64,000 bases of DNA from Cryptomeria japonica (lineage: Eukaryota; Streptophyta; Pinopsida; Cupressales; Cupressaceae): positions 563,578,010-563,642,009 of the forward strand of contig NC_081413.1 of the NCBI RefSeq assembly GCF_030272615.1, written 5' to 3'. The notes below the pieces were generated by a model. The model ran no database searches and was not told the origin of the DNA. It saw only the letters and a program-made list of their open reading frames with translations. Of this stretch, positions 21,087 through 32,688 are shown piece by piece (the first letter of the stretch is position 1; every line of letters begins with the position of its first letter). Both the position numbers and the translations under genes were made by a program.

Positions 21087-22190
21087 CTATCTTATGTGTG
21101 CCTCAGGATCCCCTTTTCCTCTATACTTATCAAACTTAGGTGTCACAAAGTGTATAGGAAAATGAGGCATTGGAATGCTCTTGTCAAATGGATAGGGACA
21201 TATGTCTCTCATTGTGTAAGTTGGCTTTGGTGTATTTATGTCCTCCATTTTCTTTTGTAAGTCCTTGATTTGTTGTTCCAAATTATTCTTAGGTGGAGAT
21301 CGACTTCTTGGACCATACCCCATGCTTGAGGCACCAATTGGAGGAGGAGCATGTTGCATATATGGATGATATTGATCATACACATGTTCATATGGAGGAG
21401 GTCTATAATGATGTTGCGTATATGGACCACTTGGTATAGAGTCATGTTGAGGAATGAAATATCTGCTTTGTCCATGTATACCATACTCTACAGGCATGTC
21501 ATGAGTTTTTTCTAGTGTGTTGCCCCCAAATTTGACTTGGGGTTTCCTTGTGTCCAAATTTGGAGCCTGACTCTGGATATCCAGTTGCTTTGGTGGTTGA
21601 TCCTGAGCTTTGGTATGTGATTGAGTATATTTTTCTGCATAAGACTTCCATAATGGTCTACGAAGGTGAGTATCATATGCTTGACCATGTGTGTATGGGA
21701 CCTCTAGTTTTTGAAACAAAGATGATGGTGATTCAGGCACCATATGTGGTCTTCTATTGCCTCCATTATTAGGCCTCCTTTGATCCATGTTGGAGTGAGT
21801 TTGTTGCAAAGATCGATTTTCCATTATTTGAGACATGTCGAAATCATGAGGGATTTTGGCTCCACTTTGTGCCATCACTTGTAAAAAGTATTGTCGATCT
21901 CTCCTCATTATTTCCTCAACCAATCGATTGAAATGGGGATTCATAATGGTGTCTTCCACTTCTACTGAATTCATTGAAATGTTGTCCATATTGTCATTGT
22001 GTGTATCATTGTTGTTTATAGTGTCCATGTGCTCAACATTTGGAATGTTTCTATAGGCATCCATGTTAGGTAATGTAGTATGATCAGAATTGAAAAAGAT
22101 ATCATTATCATACTCATAGGAACTCATGTTTGCGGACTCTTGAGCCTCTTTAGCTTCTCTCCTAGATTTTTGGGAATGGGTTTCAACCAT
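21087..22190 (-). pseudogene. Tat element gag, N-terminal part
   Basis: The first ATG of the chain is at 22190. The 367 codons are rich in Asn, Asp, Met, Pro and Tyr, with a low-complexity acidic stretch and a PPPYEHVYDQYHPYMQH segment near the middle. A short coiled-coil-like run (NLEQQIKDLQKKMEDI) precedes the capsid block. No stop occurs inside. The chain 22190-18087 stays in one frame throughout. Confidence 0.8.
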
Positions 22191-22939
22191 GAACTAGGTA
22201 TTGACCAAGATGTGTGAGACTAGATGAAAATGGAAAGAGTATGGAAGACCAAGAGTTGGATGGAATGTAAATGAATCTGAAGTTTACTTGCAATGTCCAA
22301 AGTGTAAGACCAAGTATGTATGTAGTAGAATAGGTGTGGCTTCCAAAGAGATGATAGTTTCTCTTGATGAGGTAAGTTGACCTTGACTCTAAGTAAGACC
22401 AAATGAGACCCAAAGGTGATAGACCTTGATGAGGGACCACTTAGAAAAATGTTGTTGTATGTAATGTGTTGACAAAGCAAGATAAGGACAAGCAAGTGAC
22501 CTTTTGACTCAAGTTTAGACAAATATGAATGTAATGTAAGGTGTAAAGCAATGATGGAATTTGTGAGACCCAAAAATAGGCTGAATGATAGATAAAAACC
22601 TGAAGAGATAGCTTAGGAAGCTCAAGAATTCTGAAATTGATTGCTCTTGTTTGTTGGTATGTAAATTTTTCCAATTTGTGAAGTTGTTTGTTGTGACCAA
22701 ATCTGAATTTTTGACTATTTTTCGTGACAAGAGGACACAATGTTGATGAGAACTCAATGTTTGCAAGTGTTTAGACTCCAAATGACTCCAACAAAGTGTG
22801 TTGTTTGATGTAAAATTGTTGTGCATACACTTGAAGACACAAAAGACACAATGTTTTGATGTTTGGTCTTGAATGTTTGAATGTTCAAAATAAGACAAGC
22901 ACAATTCTTATGGCTGGCCAAGACAATAGTTGTTGATCC

Positions 22940-23280
22940 CACATGGAGTTTCCCCTAAGGCTACGCTATTCAGAGTGGATACTTAGATGCTTGACCCCAC
23001 TGGCTCCACCCTCGGCACTCACTTCTCAGGGTAGCCAAGCATCAGTCGCCGTGAAAACTCCCCGTGGTGAACTTTGTATCTCTACTAAGAACCGTATGTG
23101 TGTGGGCTGCTACCAGAGGTCTGACCTCCTGCCCCAACAACTAGAAGGATTTTGGCTTCTAAAACAAAAAGGTGCTAGTAAGGGCATCCGCTCGTGTGGC
23201 CATACATGTGGCACTTTCAGCTCTGTAAATACAGAAGGCTCCCAGCCAGTAGGGGTTACGCCTTATAAATGATCAAATAA
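22940..23280. other. GC-richer island with a 109-codon open frame
   Basis: The + strand frame 22943-23272 is open for 109 codons and contains five Cys, but I do not recognise the product. Base composition is clearly unlike the AT-rich leader on both sides. It could be a captured sequence, a structured leader segment, or part of the family's normal 5' UTR. Confidence 0.45.
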
Positions 23281-23734
23281 ATTTGATCAAACGGGTTTAT
23301 GGAGAGACATAGTGTCGGTATGAACTAATCAGCACACATTATCCATAGTTTTCACCATGAATACAGTTATTTATAGTGGATTGGAAGAATATGGCTTTTC
23401 TTTTGCTACCACTTGGGTCGTTCTCTCCTCACTAGTAGTCCTAATGACCACACGGGAAGACAGACCCTCTAAAGATGAAACAAAAAGAGCCTATTGCTCA
23501 AGACACAAAAGATAATGGTTCAATTCTAGTGCACCAATAAAGATCAAAAACCCTTGCCAAGGTTCTGCAACAAAGATCTGTTAGTAGTTTGGATTGTTTC
23601 AAATGATCACCCCTTCCTGCAAGCACACAAGTTAGGTAAATTTTAGATCCAAAAGACTTTGTGAAATAGGGGCCTTCAACAATGCATTTTGTTGACCAAT
23701 TCAAATATCTGATTCATCATAAAAAAAAGACCAC

Positions 23735-24540
23735 TTGTAAAATTTTAAGAGATTTCCAGAAATGTAAGAAAATCCAAAAAATTTGCTAATTTGCTCCAAA
23801 AATTAATTTTTTATGAAAAATCAATCCAAAAAATCTGAAATTTTTACTGAAGAGTCTTAATGGTCTTCCAAACCTGAATAAAAAACTTTTTGCAACAAAT
23901 CCAAGCAGTTTGTGAGATATGAGTAAAATAATGCAAAACCCTAATTTTCAAAGATCTAATTTTTGAGGAATGATTTTGCATCAAATTTAAAATAAAAAAG
24001 AACATATCCTATGTATAATTCTGAGTGATTTCCAAAAATGTAAAAAAATCCAAAAAATTCACTAATTTGCTCTCAAAATTAATTGTTTATGAAAACTCAT
24101 AAAAAATTCATATAAAATGAAAATTTGATCCAAAAAATCTGAAATTTTTATTAAATCTTTTTGATCCTTTTTCTGACCTACACAAAAAATTTTATGCCAA
24201 AATTCAAAGCCGTTTGTGAGATCTGATCAAAATAAGGAAAACCCCTAATTTTTAAAGATCCAATTTTTAGGGAAATATTCTGCATCAAAATTAAAATCAC
24301 AAAGAATAGATCATGTGTATAATTATGAGAGATTTCCAAAAATGTAAGAAAATCCAAAAAATTATCTCATTTTCTCTCAAAATTAATTTTTTATGAAAAA
24401 TCATAAAAAGTTCATAGAAAATAAAAATGTGCTCCAAAAATTCTGAATTTTGGATTGAGAGCTCCTGATACTTTCTTCAACCTGCAAAACAAAGTTGGTA
24501 CAAAATTTCCAAGCCATTTGTGAGATATGATCAAATCTCT
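23735..24540. repeat. Tandem repeat of about 290 bases, nearly three copies
   Basis: The marker GATTTCCA-A/G-AAATGTAA begins at 23751, 24027 and 24331, giving spacings of 276 and 304. Each unit continues with AATCCAAAAAAT, a Phe-codon-like T/A region, TTTGTGAGAT-A/C-TGA and AACCCTAATTTT. Copies have diverged by many substitutions and small indels. Confidence 0.75.
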
Positions 24541-24683
24541 CCAAGATCTTGATTTTGTGTCCAAAACCCTAGCTGCACAAGGTTATTCTCCAAATTGTTT
24601 TACAAAACAACAATATAGGGTTAGAAAAATCTACAAAAAACACAGATCTAACAAAAATCCATGTCCCATGGGGCGGGCCAAAA

Positions 24684-25508
24684 TGTATATGGTGAAAATG
24701 GATAACAACAATGATGAAAGACTGAATGGATTCAACCACAAAACCCTAGCCTAACAACAACAAAGATCCACCATAACATATGAAGATTACTTAAGACAAT
24801 GCAAATCAAATGAAATCACAAAGATTATGCCATCACATGTCCAATAGGGTTTGGATCTCCATTCTTCCTATCTCCATTGATCTTGCTTGATATATTTGCT
24901 CTCAGATTTTATGTGTGCATAAGAGCTCAACAAAGAACGGAAATGTGGTTGCAAGTAGGATTGCATATGAAAGTGCAAAGCGTAGTCAGGGCTGAATGCA
25001 TAGTGAGTGTAATCAATTGATTAGGATGCATATATTGATTAGAATGATTGATTAGGGTTGATAATGAAGGAAGTATCCTCTTATATAGAAGACACTATAA
25101 GAAATGGAGGGATAAGATTGAGAGGTGTAAAAGATAAATGGTTGGCTATGATTAGAGGGTGGGTAGAGGAAATAAGAAAATAGTGAAAGGGTAGGTAGTG
25201 TAGGAATTAAGAGATGAATGACATGTGTCATAGGTGGAAAAAGCTAATGAATTAATTAAATAAATAGAGATTTATTTAATTAATAGAAGAAGTGGGATCA
25301 ATTAAATAAATAAGATATTTATTTAATTTAGGAGAAGGACAATTTAAATAAATAAATGTATTTATTTAAAAGAGAAATAAGGCTAGAAGAGGATAAATGA
25401 ATTAATTAAATAAATAAAGATTTATTTAATTAATAAAAGAATTAGGCTAAAATAATTAAATAAATAAAATATTTATTTAATTAGACATGACAATTTTAGG
25501 TGTCTACA
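24684..25508 (-). repeat. 5' LTR of the Tat element
   Basis: It is identical in length to the 3' copy and bounded by the perfect target duplication GGTCC. In element orientation it is the promoter-bearing copy. The low divergence from its partner marks it as one of the most recent insertions here. Confidence 0.93.
25080..25088 (-). promoter_or_regulatory. Putative TATA box of the Tat 5' LTR
   Basis: CTATATAAG on the - strand lies some 420 bases from the LTR start, with the U3 hairpin cluster upstream. It is conserved at about 14460-14468 in the other copy. Similar motifs occur at matching places in the related LTRs near 55222 and 59393. Confidence 0.55.
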
Positions 25509-25513
25509 GGTCC

Positions 25514-25748
25514 TAATTCCCAGTTTCCTATTTCTTTATCAGTAAGCTCTTTATAGTAGACCAAAAAGACTAAGATGACAAAATACAACATAATAAATAT
25601 TAGTTGTCATCAAGGACAACACAAATAACTGATCAAAGGCATTCAATCATGCAATGTCAATCTCTTCATCACAATGTCATCACAAACATACCTTTACCAG
25701 TTCAGTCACCATTCTTCATCTACATCAGTTATGCCAATCATGCCAACA
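25514..25748 (-). repeat. 3' LTR of Copia B, right part
   Basis: The sequence resumes after the Tat insertion and ends TGCCAATCATGCCAACA, the same end as the 5' LTR at 31853. It matches 31617-31853 closely. Confidence 0.88.
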
Positions 25749-25763
25749 TTCTCCCCCTTTGGA
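25749..25763 (-). other. Polypurine tract of Copia B
   Basis: On the - strand CCAAAGGGGGAGAA abuts the 3' LTR. It nearly equals the tract of Copia A (CCAAAGGGGGAGAT), showing that the two elements are related. Confidence 0.85.
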
Positions 25764-26153
25764 ATTGATGGAAATGCCAACATAAACACCAACATATTCA
25801 ATTAAAATCATGTTGCTCAGTTTTGGAACTTCTCTGCTGCACTTCACTCCTCTCTTGGTTCTTCTCTTCTCCACCTAGAACTAAATCTTCATTTCTTCTC
25901 CCCCTTTCTGTTACACATCTTCTCCTCTTTAGGCTAATATATTTCTTCTCCCCAATAATATTTCTTATTCTCCCCATTTGATAGCAATGCCAAAGGTGCA
26001 TATGCATTATCGATCATCAAATTTATTGTTGTTGTCTTCAACATCTTTGCAAATTTCATCTAAGTTGCCCCCCCCTACGAAGTAGTCATCATTTCATCAA
26101 TCCATGGTGAAAGGTGTTCAATAAGCATACAAGATTGATGCATCTCTCGTGTC

Positions 26154-27720
26154 CTAGTTTTTCTTGTGTAGGGGTTTGTCCCCTAACTTACCTCTGAGGT
26201 ACTCAAAGGTAGTCTTCGGCAATGGTTTTGTGAAAATGTCCGCTCGTCGCTCTTTGTTTATCACATACTCCATTATGTCTTGTTTCTCTAGTACTCTCTC
26301 CCTCATAAAGTGATATTTCAATTCTATGTGTTTATTTCTTTCATGTAATACATGATTTTTTGAAATATTAAATGCACTTGTATTGTCACAATAAATAATC
26401 ACCAGTTTAGACATATCTTGCTTAAAACCTTCTAACACATGTCTCATCCAGATTGCATGTGTGCAATTCATTGATGCTGCAACACATTCTGCTTCAGCTA
26501 TTGATTATGATACACATGTTTTCTTCTTACTTTTCCAAGTAACCAATCTACCTCCAAGAAGAAAATCTCCATTGGTAGTGTTTTTTTGGTCATCAACGTT
26601 GCCCGCCCAGTCTGCATCAGTAAACACTTCCAAAGAAAAATCATTTTTATAAGAATACCATAAGCCATAATCCATTGTGCCTTTTAGATATTTGAATATC
26701 CTTTTCACCACTACCAAGTGAGTCTCCTTGGGATCCTTCTGAAATATAGCAACCAAACCAACAACATGTGCAATATCAGGCCTACTGTGAACAACATAAT
26801 GCAACTTACCAATCATGGACCTGTATTCTTTTTCATCAACATAAGGTGAATCATCTTGTTTAGACAATTTACAACCTGTCACCATCTGAGTACCAATTGG
26901 TTTACAATAATCCATGCCAAATGTTTTTTACATTTCCTTTACATACTTACTCTGACAGATAAATATGCCACCATCCAATTGTTGGACCTACAACCCAAGG
27001 AAAAACTTAATCTCACCAATAAGAGACATCTCAAATTAATTATTCATCTCCTCAGAAAAACCAATACATAAATCATCATCACCTCCAAAAATTATATCAT
27101 CTACAAATACTTTAGCTATCAACACTCTCTCTCCATCAGTCTTAAGATATATGTTAATGTCCTCACTAGTACGCTAGAATCCTATCTTGATCAAGTGTGC
27201 ATGAAATCTTTCATACCATTCTCTTAGTGTCTGCTTCAATCCATGCATTGCCTTATGTAACTTCCAAACCATATCTTTATCCTCAGACAAAGAAAATCCA
27301 TCCAGTTATTCTATGTACACTTCTTCCTCAAGGATGCCATTAAGAAAAGTAGATTTAACATCCATATGGTAGACCTTAAAGCCTTTAAATGCAGCATAAG
27401 CAAGTAACATTCTTACTCCTTCCAATCTTGCCACCGGTGAAAAGGTTTCTCCATAATCTTATCCTTCTTGTTGTGCATTGCATTTTCATGCCAACCTTTC
27501 TTTATTCCTCACAACCTTGCCTTTTTCATTCAACTTGTTTCTAAAGACCCATTTAGTGCCAATCACATTCTTGTCTTCTATTCTGGGAATAAGTGTACAT
27601 GTCTTGTTCTTCTCTATTTGATCCAATTCCTCATTCTTAGCATTAATCCAATCATCATCCTTCTATGCTTCTCTTACTATTTAAAGATCAATAGTTGAAA
27701 TCAAACCGGAGTTTTCTCTG
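26154..27720 (-). pseudogene. Copia B reverse transcriptase and RNase H
   Basis: RNase H reads at 26154-26471 (KLVIIYCDNTSAFNISKN, ERNKHIELKYHFMRE, ADIFTKPLPK) and 26505-26915 (SRPDIAHVVG, VFTDADWAGNVDDQKNTT). In the latter the first catalytic Asp is kept. RT between about 26920 and 27720 is visible on the - strand only in broken frames with several stops and frameshifts. The polyprotein order is that of Copia. Confidence 0.85.
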
Positions 27721-29195
27721 ATTTTCCTTCTTGTTTATACACCAGCATTTTTTTCTCCAATAATTTGGTCTTCTGAATGATTTAGTCTAACATACCTTAG
27801 TATTAATGGTTCCAGTGTTGTGCCTTCTGCTTCATGTTCTTGATCTTCTTCATTGCTTTCTTCATTTATCGGTTGAGCACCTATTTCTACATCTTCCTAC
27901 TCATCATTCTTTTGTACTTTCAGCTCAATAAACACAAGTTTTTCTTCATCTTTCTCAGGTTTAGATCTGTTGCTCTTATCATATTTCTCAGAGAGTTCAT
28001 CTACCTTCACATTTTCACTCTCAATGATCATTTTTGTTCTCTTGTTATAACATTTGAAAGCCTTACTCTTTGTAGAGTAACCAAGAAAAATACCTTCATC
28101 ACACTTTGCATCAAACTTTCCAATGAAATCATCACATTTAATGAAACATTTACTACCATAAATTTTAAATTACCTTACATTAGGAGTCTTTCCATGCCAT
28201 AATTCATAAGGTGTTTTGTTGGTACCTCTCTTGACAAGTACCCGATTCAAAGTGTAAACAATAGTGCTAACTGCTTCTCTCCAAAATATTTTCAATACTT
28301 CACCTTGAATCAACATGGTTCTAGCAGCTTCAACAATTATTCTATTCATTCTCTTTGCTATCCCATTATGTTGTGGAGTTATAGGAGCTTACATTTGCCT
28401 CTTGATTCCCTGTTCATCACAAAACTTCACAAAATCATCAGAAGTAAATTCTACTCTCTGGTCAGATCTCAAACATTTTAAATTATTCCTGGTTTCTTTC
28501 TCAACTAAAGTTTTGAATGCTTTGAATTTACTAAATGCCTTAGGTTTTTCTCTCAGAAAAGTTACCCACATCATCTTGAAAAAATCATCAATGAAAATCA
28601 TGAAATATTTATCACCATAATAGCTCTTAGTCCTCATAGGACCACAAAGATTAGTATGAACCAAATCTAGAATATTTTCCGAAGAGAAAGACTTACTCTT
28701 AAAAGATACAGAAGTCATCTTACCCATCTGACATTCCTTACATAACACATTATTCGGTTTAACAAGTTGGGGCAAACCTCTCACAATACTTGATTTACTA
28801 ACCTTTATCAAACTGTCAAAATTCACATGACAAAACCTCTTGTGCCATAACCAGTTATCTTCAATCTTTTCTACCAAACAACTATTCACATTAGTATTCA
28901 AATGAAAAATATTACCTCTTGTCTTCTTTCCAGTAGCAATCAATTCTCCATTACTTCCAAGAATCCTGCACACTCCACTTTTAAATTCTAGAAGATGTCC
29001 CTTATCATTTAATTGACCAACACTCAAAAGGTTATGTTTTAATCCATCAACCCAAAAGACATCATTTGCATTACTTTTTCCATTCAATGAAATAGTTCCT
29101 TTACCTTTAACCATGCAGGGTGAGTTGTTACCAAACCTTACCACACCGCCATCAAATTCTTCAAGAGATAAGAACTTGTTTCTATCACCGATCAT
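27721..29195 (-). pseudogene. Copia B GAG-pre-integrase and integrase
   Basis: The 268-codon frame at 28389-29195 is uninterrupted: DGLKHNLLSVGQLNDKGH, then WHKRFCHVNFDSL and CKECQMGK (zinc finger), then the catalytic core with FIDDF and LRSDQRVEF holding two Asp. The segment after 28389 shows the third catalytic position as Lys (IAKRMNR, where the family has Glu), so strand transfer is lost. The C-terminal part and variable linker run to about 27720 with stops. Confidence 0.87.
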
Positions 29196-30268
29196 GTAGT
29201 GTGAGCAACCACTATCTATTATTCATTCATCAATGTTATCCATGTGAGACACCAATGCCTTTTCATCAGTCAGATCTTCCTTCACTACAACAAACACTAT
29301 CTCCTCATTGTCATCTTCTTTTGATTATTCATCAGTTGCTCCTTCATCAACTGCAACATAGCAATGTTTTTGTCCTTTTCCTTTAAATTTAATGAACTTT
29401 TCCTTTTTATCACTGTTAGGATACTTTGCAGCAATGTGTCCAATCTTAGTGTAGGAAAAACACTTAATGGGTAATTTACCTTTATACTTACCAATTCCTG
29501 TCATAAATATTTTAGCCAATGGTGCCTCAAGTTCCATCAAATGATCTTCAATATCATCCTCACCTCTGCTACCGCCATGACTAGACCTATAGTCATGATT
29601 ATGACAAATATCCTTTCCTTTCTCCACAGATGTGTTGGTTACATAAGCTTTAAAAGAAAATTCAGACAGTTTTTAAATACTATTATCAAAGTTGTTAACT
29701 CAAATGCAGTCAACTTTCCAATAAGAGAATCAACAGTGACTTTATCTTTAGAAATAGATCTTAGTTCTTGAATTGTAGAAACTCTAATAGCATATTGTAG
29801 TAGGAGAGTTCTAAGAATTTTATTAACAACATCATCATCAATCTTACCTCCAACACTCTTAATACCATCTACAACTTCTTTAATCCTTTGACCATATTGT
29901 GCAATGTTCTCACCATCAACCTTTTTCATGTCATCAAATTTTCCTTTTAAACTTTCTTCTTTTTCTCTTTGTACATGTTCATCTCCTCCATAAATCAAGT
30001 CTAATTTCTCTCATACCTCAAATGCAATTTCTAATGCATGAACGTCTATATACTCATAATTAGATAAAGTACTTACAATTTCTTCCAAGGCTTGAATGTT
30101 TTCTTGTAGTTATTTAAGCTCATCTGGTGTCAAGGGGTTGGTAGTAGGAGAAACATACTTGTTTACCACATGATTCCAATACTGAGCACCCAGTCCTTTA
30201 ATTTATATCATCATCCAATCTTTCCACATCTGGTAGTTGTCCTTGGTAAACTTGGGACCCTCCATCAT
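29196..30268 (-). pseudogene. Copia B gag and protease region
   Basis: Gag probably starts at 30263-30268 (MM, then EGPKFTKDNYQMWKDWMM). It passes several stops and continues at 29639-29998 with the UBN2 block (KVDGENIAQYGQRIKEVVDGI, shown in part). The zinc knuckle at 29325-29627 reads CFSYTKIGHIAAKY; two of its three Cys are Tyr, so it cannot bind zinc normally. The protease signature near 29200 is broken by a stop. Confidence 0.82.
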
Positions 30269-30324
30269 CTTTCTTCGAGATATTTCCCTCAAGTTGTGAA
30301 GCTTTCTGCACATAGAGGAGAAAT

Positions 30325-30336
30325 GCTCTAATACCA
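30325..30336 (-). other. Primer-binding site of Copia B
   Basis: TGGTATTAGAGC on the - strand, two bases after the 5' LTR, differs by one base from the initiator tRNA-Met complement TGGTATCAGAGC. Confidence 0.87.
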
Positions 30337-30338
30337 AT

Positions 30339-31853
30339 TGTTCATCTTAGAGGATCCAGTTAATACTGAGAGGGGGGTTGAATCAATATTAACAATAATT
30401 TCAAACTTAAAACTTGAACTTATAAAACTTCACCAAATCAATCATAAACCAGTAATAAAACCATTTACCAGGACTAGTATCTACTAATAATCATCTGCTA
30501 ATCTGATTTATCAAGTTTGCACATTAAGTGTTCATAAATGATGCATTAACTGAAAATAAAACATAAAAACACATTAAAAAATTCACCATATGAACACCAT
30601 GATTTTCACTTGGAAACCTAAATAAGGAAAAACCACGGTGGGAATTGGTACCCACAAAAATTGTGCAATCTTTCAAAATGCACCCTGTTAGGAGCCTAGC
30701 CCGGTCAGAAGCTTACAAAGATGCCCTGTTAGGAGTCACCCGGTTAAGGGATTTAGATGATGAGCCCTGTTAGGAGCTTTGACCTATTAGGATCAACCTC
30801 ACAAGAGGATTTAACACTCATATGTTGAGCTACTCAGTTAAGGGATTTACAATGTAAGGCCCATTAGGACTTACCCGGGTAAAGGATTTTGATTGCTACA
30901 ACTATTAGGGAACAATGGTGAATGATTTGGATATTGTACTTAACTGCTTGCTTGATTAGATCCAATTTTTCTCCAAATCTGCTACACTCCAACAAATCTC
31001 TCACACTCTCGTTCGGCTTCACACTCTTCTCAAAACCACCAACACAACAAACATCAACTGTATCGACCTAAATAACCTTACAACTTAGTTGGTTACAAAA
31101 CCCTAAGACTTACAATGTAGATCATCACAGATCTTTAACAACTCATTATAGATCATCATTGATCATCATATGAATCATTACAATCAATTAAAAATCAATT
31201 ACAACCATTGAATGATCATCACATCTCAATCTGATACTCTTTCAAACCCTTAGCTCATTCTGCTGAGCACTTTGCACATTCCCAAGAAATTTGATCTTTG
31301 ATCACACCAAAACATCATTCAAACACTTCACATAGTTTCAGCCACGTCATCACTAAATTTTGAACTTGGTGTAGATCACCGCCAAACCAAAAATAATTAC
31401 CAGTTATAATAATTCTTTACCAGTCCTTAAACCCTTCTTAAACCCTACACAAAATATAACAGAAATCATAAACATGACTTCTGGTAACCAAAACATGATG
31501 CGGTTCTGGTCAAATCCATATTACAATGATACAAACTCACATTCCAAACCACAACACTTCTATCATCACCAATCATCGGATCTAATCAAAACATTTCCTC
31601 ATTTACCGGTTAAGGTCCTAATTCCCAATTTCTTGTTTCTTTACCGATAAGCTCTTTCCAGTAGACCAAAAAGACTAAGATAAAAATATACAACATAGTA
31701 AACATCAGTTTCCATCAATTACAACACAAATAATTGATCAAAGTCATCTAATCGTGCAATCTCAATCTCTTCATCATGATGTCATCACAAATAGTCCTTT
31801 ACTAGTTCAGTCATCATTCTTCATCTACATCAGTTATGCCAATCATGCCAACA
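30339..31853 (-). repeat. 5' LTR of Copia B
   Basis: It is intact at 1,515 bases. In element orientation it begins TGTTGGCATGATTGGCA and ends AAGATGAACA. It shows many substitutions and small indels against the 3' copy and so is older than the Tat element that split that copy. Confidence 0.9.
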
Positions 31854-32688
31854 AGCTCCTCACATCTCCAACACTCCTAGGTGTAGGCCAACTAAGGATA
31901 GCCTCTACCTTAAAGGGATCCATCTTCAAACATCCCTTGCAAATCACAAACCCAAGGTAAACTAGTTCCTCTTTCATAAACTCACACTTTTCAAGGTTGA
32001 TCACCAACCTCTCTTCATGAAATCTCCTTATCACTTGCTCAAGGTTCCTTACATGCTCTTTCTTGGACTTGATAAAAACAAGAATATCACCAAGGTACAC
32101 AACAACAAATTTACCAATGAAATCCTTCAATACCTCATTCATAAGGTGCATAAAGGTGCTACGAGCATTGGAAATCCCAAATGGCATCACCATCCACTCA
32201 TAGAGACCCTCATTGGTCTTGAACATTGTCTTCCACACATCCCCTTATCTGATCCTAATCTGATTGTAGCCTATTTTCAAGTCAATTTTGGAAAAGTAGC
32301 AAGATCATCCAAGATAATCCATCAAGTCTTCAATCCTTGGCATTGGGAACCGGTACCTTATGGTGATCTTGTCTATGTCCCTAGACTCAATGCATAATCT
32401 CCATTTCCCATCCTTTTTAGGTGCAAGTATAGTGGGTACAACACATGGACTAAGGTGTTTCCTCACCAATCCATTTTCTAGGAGCTCCTGCACTTCCCTT
32501 GCTATCTCCTCATTTTGGAAAGGAGTCATCTTGTATGCAGGTTTGTTGGGGAGTGTAGCACCCGGTATGAAGTCTATTTTATGAATAATGTCCCTTATTG
32601 GAGGTAGTGCATTAGGCATCTCTTCTTCTACAATGCCCTTGTGTCGGTCCAACAACTCTTGCACTTCCTTTGGGAGGTCTTTCTTCAT
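31854..32688 (-). pseudogene. Chromovirus reverse transcriptase, N-terminal and central part
   Basis: The 32305-32688 frame carries the RT entry (VVPTILAPKKDGKWRLCIES, then IRYRFPMPRIEDLMD). The 31843-32238 frame carries the palm ([20 protein letters not shown]) and the active-site box as [10 protein letters not shown]. One of the two adjacent catalytic Asp (YxDD) is Gly, so the enzyme is dead. The domain breaks at the Copia B insertion and its next residues are encoded at 12817 and below. Confidence 0.9.

Larger units (their letters stand above)
22191..24683 (-). other. 5' leader of the Tat element
   Basis: About 2.5 kb lies between the 5' LTR and gag. It holds a GC-richer island (22940-23280), an A/T-rich region of about 290-base tandem repeats (23735-24540) and a candidate primer site. 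Short open frames on the - strand near 22220-22940 look like chance. In element orientation a TGG three bases after the LTR starts TGGCCCGCCCCATGGGAC (about 24664-24681), which has the form of a primer site, but I cannot name the tRNA. Confidence 0.6.
14064..25508 (-). mobile_element. Tat-type Gypsy element lacking RT, full length with both LTRs
   Basis: This is the best preserved element of the window, 11,445 bases. Both LTRs are 825 bases. By eye they differ at roughly 20 positions, mostly transitions, with no net length change. The target duplication GGTCC is perfect (14059-14063 and 25509-25513). Coding is on the - strand: gag and protease lead directly into the integrase C-terminal tail, so RT, RNase H and the integrase core are absent. 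A PMD gene lies in antisense between the tail and the 3' LTR. The integrase-tail residues (FEVGDLFLRENP, then FEPNWLGPY) are typical of the Tat lineage. Confidence 0.92.
12818..31853 (-). mobile_element. Copia retrotransposon B, whole span with nested Tat element
   Basis: The order on the - strand is 5' LTR (30339-31853), primer site, gag, integrase, RT, RNase H, polypurine tract, 3' LTR (12818-14063 plus 25514-25748). Flanks are AGCTT (12813-12817) and AGCTC (31854-31858), a target duplication with one change. It inserted into the chromovirus RT gene, whose reading frame resumes on the other side. Its 3' LTR was later split by the Tat element at 14064-25508. Confidence 0.9.

Noticed and set aside
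22183-22942. Several - strand frames of 62-129 codons in the Tat leader
   Set aside because: They overlap each other, have skewed composition and no recognisable domain; they look like chance frames in AT-rich DNA.
22940-23280. rRNA, tRNA or organellar insert
   Set aside because: I compared the block with conserved rRNA and tRNA motifs that I know and saw no match.
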